In this document: positions 1-6,400 of the stretch, piece after piece | How the letters are laid out: each line of letters opens with the position of its first letter | How positions within the stretch are numbered: position 1 is the stretch's first letter | Source of the DNA: Bacteroidaceae bacterium | Lineage (GTDB): Bacteria; Bacteroidota; Bacteroidia; Bacteroidales; Bacteroidaceae | NCBI GenBank assembly: GCA_900769465.1 | Contig: CAAGGT010000214.1 | Span: forward strand, 1 to 7,495 | Direction: 5' to 3' | Length of the DNA stretch: 7,495 nucleotides | The notes under the pieces: generated by a model | The model's input: the letters and a program-made list of their open reading frames with translations, nothing else | The model's database searches: none | Told to the model about the DNA's origin: nothing | Program-made: the position numbers and the translations under genes

Positions 1-72
1 CTGTGCCTTGACAGGCAAAGCAAGCATCAGAAACGATACGACAGCAAACAAAAACAAATTTCTCTTTTTCAT
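1..72 (-). CDS. Second copy of the LRR gene's 5' end (24 codons, cut by window edge)
   Basis: An ATG at 72 reading left encodes the same first 24 residues (MKKRNLFLFAVV...PVKAQ) as the large gene starting at 7448, with identical DNA. The frame runs off the window edge without a stop. It is either the same gene met again on a circular molecule or the start of a tandem paralogue with an identical signal peptide. The in-frame TAA at 76-78 and the A-rich leader are shared too. The window alone cannot tell the two cases apart. Confidence 0.85.
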   Translation of the reverse strand, partial: MKKRNLFLFAVVSFLMLALPVKAQ

Positions 73-119
73 TTTTTAATTTATACCGTTCATGTAATAA
101 TCCAGGGGTAATAATCTGC
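1..119. repeat. Exact 119-bp terminal direct repeat, left copy
   Basis: This segment is identical, base for base, to 7377-7495. It spans the first 24 codons of the LRR gene (minus strand) and 47 nt of its upstream leader. The repeat ends exactly at both window edges, as expected when an assembler reports a closed path with one k-mer of overlap. The same pattern would arise from tandem gene copies with identical 5' ends. Confidence 0.97.
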
Positions 120-136
120 GGAGGGGGTATTCAAGA
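73..136 (-). promoter_or_regulatory. Leader region of the LRR gene (64 nt, A-rich before ATG)
   Basis: On the minus strand this stretch joins the stop of the small ORF to the LRR start. The bases just before the ATG read ataaattaaaaa, an A-rich, Shine-Dalgarno-free context usual in Bacteroidetes. It contains two direct copies of GTAATAATC on the plus strand (94-102 and 108-116). A TAATCT/AGATTA pair could form a weak hairpin that overlaps the small ORF's stop. No clear promoter is visible, which favours co-transcription with the small ORF. Confidence 0.45.
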
Positions 137-310
137 TTACTTCTTCCACAAACTCCCCCACTCGCCGCGGCCGGCACCGGCATTGAAGTCATCAGGGCCA
201 CCGGGTGTCTCGTTGCTGCCCATATTCTCCCTGTTGTCCGACAAGGCCAATATTGCTTCAACTACAACATACAGTGCTACAACATTTGGTTTTATATACT
301 CTTTCTTCAT
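137..310 (-). CDS. Small Bacteroidales-type protein, 57 aa, C-terminal RGEWGSLWKK
   Basis: A short minus-strand ORF begins at ATG 310 and ends at TAA 137-139. Its N-terminus MKKEYIKPNVVALYVVVEA is followed by ILALSDN, a Gly/Asn/Pro-rich middle (about residues 29-47) and the ending RGEWGSLWKK. I recall many unannotated Bacteroidales small proteins that begin 'MKK.Y.KP......E..LA.S' and end 'GEWG.LW'; that resemblance is from memory. The ATG is the first in frame after an upstream TGA, and an AGGA lies close before it. The stop is 64 nt before the LRR gene start at 72, in the same orientation, which suggests a shared transcript. The hydrophobic stretch at residues 10-23 is not a convincing signal peptide, because it contains a Glu and lacks a typical cleavage site. 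The function is unknown. A chance ORF is possible, but the composition and tail argue for a real gene. Confidence 0.68.
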   Translation of the reverse strand: MKKEYIKPNVVALYVVVEAILALSDNRENMGSNETPGGPDDFNAGAGRGEWGSLWKK

Positions 311-479
311 AAATCCTATTTTTGTAGTTATTCCGCTAATTTGTCATTTTTCGGGCAAGCCCTCAACAACACGTCTGAGCGCAAGTACCGCGAACAGTGT
401 CATCCTGAGCGAAGTCGAAGATTCTCTCTGTTCGTGCAATAAGATACTTCGCTACGCTCAGTATGACAAGACTGGTTGC
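311..479. other. Non-coding spacer between LRR stop and small ORF
   Basis: These 169 nt hold the REP-like stem-loop and, nearer the small ORF, an A-rich segment on the minus strand that should contain its promoter and leader. I could not find a convincing Bacteroidetes promoter (TTTG, about 19 nt, TAnnTTTG) facing left. No ORF with coding character lies here. Confidence 0.6.
399..467. repeat. REP-like imperfect inverted repeat after the LRR gene
   Basis: Arms at 399-420 (gtcatcctgagcgaagtcga...) and 447-467 (cttcgctacgctcagtatga...) pair over 19 positions with two mismatches and one bulge, around a 26-nt loop. The element starts 12 nt past the LRR stop in the direction of transcription. It has no U-tract, so it is not a typical intrinsic terminator. 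It could still stabilise the 3' end or slow polymerase. The core 'gtcat.ctgagcg.ag' resembles extragenic palindromes that I recall as dispersed in many copies in Bacteroidetes and other phyla. Confidence 0.75.
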
Positions 480-3400
480 TTAAAATATCACCTTTTTATT
501 ATTTACAATATAAATACCACCCTTCTTGGGCTCAAGTACTCTACGACCCTGAAGGTCATAAATAGCTTTCACCTTTCCGTTTTCACCTTTCAGTTCTTCA
601 TCAACCTCTACATCGTAAATAAATGTTGTGCCATCCTCATCCTCTTCGCCGACAAGTCGCATACGGATAGAATTTGCTGCAAACTCATCCACCACAGGTG
701 AGCCATCGCTGTTGGCAACAGTCAAATACAGGCGGAACGGCACCAAAGTGGTTGTCAAGTCCATCTTCTGCCACTCACCATATCTGTTGATTGCATAGAC
801 ATAATTGCCACCATCCAGTTCACTGCTCTCACTCTTTGAATAAACACCCCTTACAGCATACTGCTTATATGCAGACGAGCATGTAACCGCTATGCAGTTT
901 TCGGGGGCTGTATTGTACAATGTCGAATAGATTTGAGTAATGTTCATGTTTATTGCCTCCTCATTCTTCGGGCGGATAACGTATGGATGGTTGGCCTTTA
1001 GCTTTACAAGTTTCTTTATCTTGATAATCTCGATATTCCAATCATCGAGCTCACCATCATCGTCTCTGTCATAACTACGCACGTCATTGATGTATGCCAC
1101 ATCATAGTTTGCAAGGAATTCCTCGGTCAACTCAATCTGGAACGGTACATAAAGGGCATTCCATGAATTATTGAGCGTGCGGGTATAGATTATTCGTCCG
1201 ATCCTGTTCTCCGGATTTTCGAACTTGCTACATGCACCGTCGACAATGTTGAAGAGAGCTTCGCGCATAAATACGGTCTCAGGTACATGGATTCTGGTAG
1301 CCTGCATATATACACTGTATGGCGACAAAACCTGCTCACCTTCGGCGGCATCATTCACCAATGACCAAGAGTAGTCATCGTTCAAGATGTACATACTCTT
1401 CGCCTTGGCCTCCTTAGCCGATACCGGAACAAATGTACCCCTCATCGCATAACTGCCTGTAGATACAGGTTCCAGTTTGTCATGAACGACAGGAACCAAA
1501 GTCTCATTTGCTGTTGCAAAGGTCAGTTCTTCGTCTGCTATAATAACATAGGGGCGGTTGGCCTCGATGCTCTCGACTTCAAGTTGAGCCACAAACATTG
1601 TATCACCCTCTTCGTCATTCAACAAGCATACTTTTGCACCCGAAGGCACTTCCATATCAAAAGGCAGGCACAGGGTTGCTGTCTCTCCTTGCCCGAACAG
1701 GCGGTCGTAGCTGATGGCCGCGGCCTTGAATTCGCGAGGTACAGCATAGGCTGCATTGTCCGAGAAGATGAAATGGTCACACCTCAGGTTGCCCTCGCTG
1801 CCATATACCACATTGGTGAGGCCGGTTACGGTGAAGCTCTCGGGAGTGTAAATAAGTGCATACTGATTGAAGCCCATGCGTCCTATGTTGTCATTGGTAA
1901 GTACACTCTCGTTTATACATTGTGCAAAGTCGGCCCACTGCAGTTTGGTGTTGGCGGCAAAGGCGCCCTCCTCAACCACTGCAAGTGTGTCGGGGAGAGT
2001 AATCTTCAGCAACTCCTTCAATGGCGACAATGTTGCAGCCTTCAGGGTATCCACGGCAGTCAGTCCTAATGAAGTCAAGTCCTTCACACCGGTGTGGTGG
2101 TCGAACCATCCGTCAATGTTGGTCACGTTCTTCAACTCGTCGTTGCTCATCACAACGTGAGAGCCATAGGCGCGAAACACGGCATCATCTTCAAAATTGG
2201 TACAGAACTCCTTGGTGTGTGTGGTATACTCACGGTCTGCCACATAGCTGTCGTAGAGACTGAAAGGGATATACATCTTCTCGACCTGATAGGGTTGGTC
2301 TGTGATTGGGTCGGTAAATGCATCGCCGTCCAGTTCAGCCTTTTCATTGCCCAAGAAGACAATATTCTTCAGGTTCTTGCACAAACCGAAGGCATCGTTG
2401 CCGACTTCAACAGTTGCATCGCCCACAACAATAGTCTCTACATTGAGACAGTCATAGAAAGCGTTGTCATCAATCTTTGTTACACTCTTTGGAAGAATGA
2501 CAGTATGCAATCGGTCAAGTTTCCAGAACATGTGCTCGGGAATCTCATTTTCATTCTCCACATAGTCATTGTTACCATCCCTGTTGAAGCAGATGTTATC
2601 GGGGTCGGTGCAGATGGTGGCATCGTAGAGGTCGAGATATGTCATTCGGGCCAATACCACCTCATCGGCATCCTCCTCGTCACGACCACCAAGCATACGC
2701 AACACAGCGATATCCTTAGCATTGATGGGGCCATTGACCTTCAATGCCGAGATTTTTGTAAAATTACCATTGATACGTCCTATATCGTCAGGTGTTTCCA
2801 TTGACACACTGAATTCGAGAGCATCGGCGAGTGTACCTGGCTCGGTTAGAGTAACCACCTTTACCTCTTCTTTGGTTTTTTTGACACCTTGTATATGGTC
2901 GGCATATTGAGGCCATGCCTTGCGATATGCATCTTCCTTACCTGCAGCTACATATATTACAAAGTCCCCGGGAAGGCTTTCAAATGCATTCTCGGCCAAT
3001 GCAGGTATTGAATCACAAGCAACATTAACCTTCATTAGCGAAGTACAGCCATTGAATGCTCCTGCTGAGATTGATTTTACTTTGAATGGCAATGTCATCT
3101 CTTCAAGACTTGAACAACCGCTCAATGAGTTGTCGCCCAACTCTTTTACGTCAAAAGCCATTACCAATTCGTTGAAAATCCTGATTTCGTCATTTCCATT
3201 AATCAAGTTCTCCACATCCTTCAATGTTGACAGGTCATACATTGTGTAGATACGTTTCTCGGACAATGCGCGCAACAATGCATCATCCATGAATGGTACA
3301 GCAATAGAGTCGCCACGAGTGTAATATGCCCTGCTGCCCGCAATGTGGTCGCGGATTGCGTTGGGTACGTAGAACAGCTTTACGGTCTTGTCCTCTGACC

Positions 3401-6400
3401 ACGCATCATCATCTGTTGCCGGGGCTTCGTTGCAAAGCAGAATCACCTCTTGCAGTTTATTACTGTCATGAGATACCTCCTCACCGATGCTCTTTGTGTT
3501 GTCGCCGATAACCACACGCTTCAAATTATCACAGTTGTTGAATGCATAGTCCTTAATCTTTGTAACGCTCTTTGGCAAGATGAGTGTTTCCAACGCATCA
3601 AGTTCCCAGAACATATAGGTATCGATGCAATCATCTTCGGTAATGCGGTCATTGTCACCATCCTGGTTGTAGTCCTCGCCACCAGCCTTGATGTGTGCGT
3701 CATAAAGGTCAAGATACTTCAAATTGCGAGGGTAAATATCATTACAATTGTTTACATCACGGCCACCCATAAAGCGGACGAGCCCCACGTCGGTACCGTT
3801 GATGGGACCTACAATCTTAAGGCTGTCATACTTGCTGTAATTACCGCTGATTGTAAGCGGGTCAGTACCTGTGATGGTGATGCCAAGAGCCTCGGCCAAT
3901 GTACCCGGCTCGGTAAGTGTAACCTCATAGATACCGGTGTGCTTGTTACTCAAAGACTGTATGTGGCCGGCAAATAGGCTCCACTGCTGCTTGTAGGTAT
4001 CTACAGCCTCTTCGGGAACATAGATTACATAGTCCTCGGGAAGATTATCAAACACATTGTTGACTATCAAAACAGCAGGTGAGTTTGACAGGAAGGTGAT
4101 ACTCTTTAGGTTTATACAATTTGCAAATGCTTCGTGACTGATTGTGTGTACACTTGCGGGAATTACCAAATCATCGAGCATCTGGCAGTTGTAGAAAGCC
4201 TGCGCGTAGATAATCTTTATAGTAGATGGGAGCCCTATACCCTGTAACTCGGTACAATCCTTAAACCAGGCCTCACCAATATAGTCAAGATTTATGCACT
4301 CAAAAGCCTTGAAGTCACGGAATTCAGCAATCGCTTTTCCCTGGAATTTGCCATCGAGTATGGTAGGGTCGGTAACCTGCATCACGTCATAAACATCAAA
4401 GCTTGCTCCGGTAATTGGCGATTCGTACTCCATGCCGCACTCTTCGAGAGCAGCCATCAAGGCTTCTTCTTTGGTCAAAATGAAGCTTGGAAGGAACCTG
4501 TCTTCAAACTTCGCCCATGCAGTATCGGCCTTGAAGCTTTCAACAGCAGAAGCTGTCATCTTCAGCTTGAGTTTATCACAACCGGCAAAAACACCCTCTT
4601 CCAACATCACACGTTCTGGGTCTAAAGATTCTACCACATTGGTTCCGTCGGTGCGGAAATAGAGCATGTTGATGTACTCCAAGTTTGGACAATAGGCAAA
4701 GGCAGAGTCCTGCAACACAATTTCCAGGTCTGAATATGAATCACCTGCAATGGCAAAACCCTTCAAGTCGAACATTGAGATACCCTTAAGTTCCTCGTTG
4801 CCATAGAAGGCCTTGTCCTTCACATAGTCGAGTTTGTAATTGTTGTAGATACCGATATCGTTGAAAAGGCCGAGTTCACCACTTTGCTCTACAAGTCCCT
4901 CAGTATCAGGGCCGATGATATGCACGTGCTCTATATTGTGTTCACCAAGGTAGGTTTCCTTCTTTCTTGTATTGTCTTCGAAACTGTAGCTGTACTGCGC
5001 GCCATAGTCTACAAAGTCGACCACCTCGGGGACGTCAACTATCTCAAAGCAATTCTTATACTTTTTCCAATAAGTGTTTTCGGCAAACTCTTCATACTTT
5101 TCGGCACCGATGCGAATCTTAAGTTTTGTTGTGTCACAACCGGCAAATATATCTTCACCACACAGGATAAAGTTTTCGGGGCCCAGAGGCACATCGCGGT
5201 CTGGGTTGGTGTCGATGCTGCGCATAATCAAATCCACTGTTTCAAGGCCTGTACATCCCATGAATGCAGAGTCGGGAATCAACACCGTCATGCTTGCGTA
5301 CATCTCCGATGCATCTGCATACAAATCCTGGAACTTGATTGTCTTTATCGAATCCTTGTTATGGAATGCAGTGCTACCTATGGCAACGGTCTTGTAGTTG
5401 TAGGCACTACCAATATCGTTATACAACGTCACGGTCTCCCTGTTCTCCACATCCTTAACATACATGTGGTAGATGGTGTGCTTGTTCTCCGTCATCACCC
5501 ACTGACCTTTCATAATCCATGTCGGTTCACGACGGGCCTTATTACCAATAGTTGAAGAAATATAACCCAAAGCATTAACTCCGGCTACACTTGCAGCGTC
5601 CACAGCAGCAGCAACCATATAGTATGTACGGTCAACCATTGATTTTGAATATGTTACAATCTTTTGAAACGATTCAATCAGTTCCGCCGTTGTTCGTCCT
5701 GTAATTTTAATGACACCATCAACGGTCCCATCCACAGTGGCATTTTGTTTAGCTGCTGCAATAGCACTTGTTGTGGCTGAACTGGCCGTACCATAAGTAG
5801 CAATGGCAATAGCCACCTCAACACCTATAATGGCAGCATTCCACCAAGACGATTGAAGACGGGTGAGTTCCGATGTGGGCAATGTGTTTATTGAGTTAGC
5901 TGCATAGTCGTATGTAACACCGTCAACAGTTACCGGGTCATACTTTGTGGGCAAATAGTCCGATGCCACAATCCTGTCGGCATACTGTCCCCAGTTGGCA
6001 TCGGTTGTGAACGCATCGTAAAGCTGTGGAGCAACAACTATGCGGAAATCAGGGTGACAGCCGTCGAACACATTCTTGCCTATGAAGACATCTGTCGGAT
6101 AGAGCATTTCGTAATGGTTGTCTCCGGCCGTTACATAGTAATACATATTAAACTCCTTCAGGTTCTTACAGTCCTTGAAGGCACCATCGTTTATGACCAT
6201 CTTGAATGCAGTGTTTGTATTTTCACTGCTCGATGCGCAATCCTCGAACACCACCTTTTCAATATGCTCGTTGCCACGCAGGGCAGTTCCGTCAATGGCG
6301 ATGGTCTTGTAGTTGTAGGTAGTACCTATATCGTTGTAGATACGCATTTCGCCATTTTTCTCAGCAAGTTCTTCGTTGTCTACTCCAACCACCTTCATAT

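Noticed and set aside
76..261. Minus-strand ORF of 61 codons ending at the TAA just before the LRR start
   Set aside because: It overlaps the 57-residue ORF in another frame. Its translation is low-quality (Arg/Pro/Trp-rich), whereas the 137-310 frame has a Bacteroidales-like start and tail.
317..324. TATTTTTG on the plus strand, matching the Bacteroidetes -7 consensus
   Set aside because: The nearest upstream TTTG (285-288) is 28 nt away instead of about 19, and no plus-strand gene follows.
183..701. Plus-strand ORF of 172 codons across the intergenic region and the LRR gene's 3' end
   Set aside because: It is antisense to both the small ORF and the LRR tail, with a composition unlike a real protein and no recognisable motif. 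The minus-strand frames there have clear protein features.
1482..2804. Several plus-strand ORFs opposite the LRR gene, the longest 236 codons
   Set aside because: They are antisense shadows of a highly conserved-looking repeat protein. Their Cys/His/Ile-rich translations show no domain, and no promoter or leader supports them.
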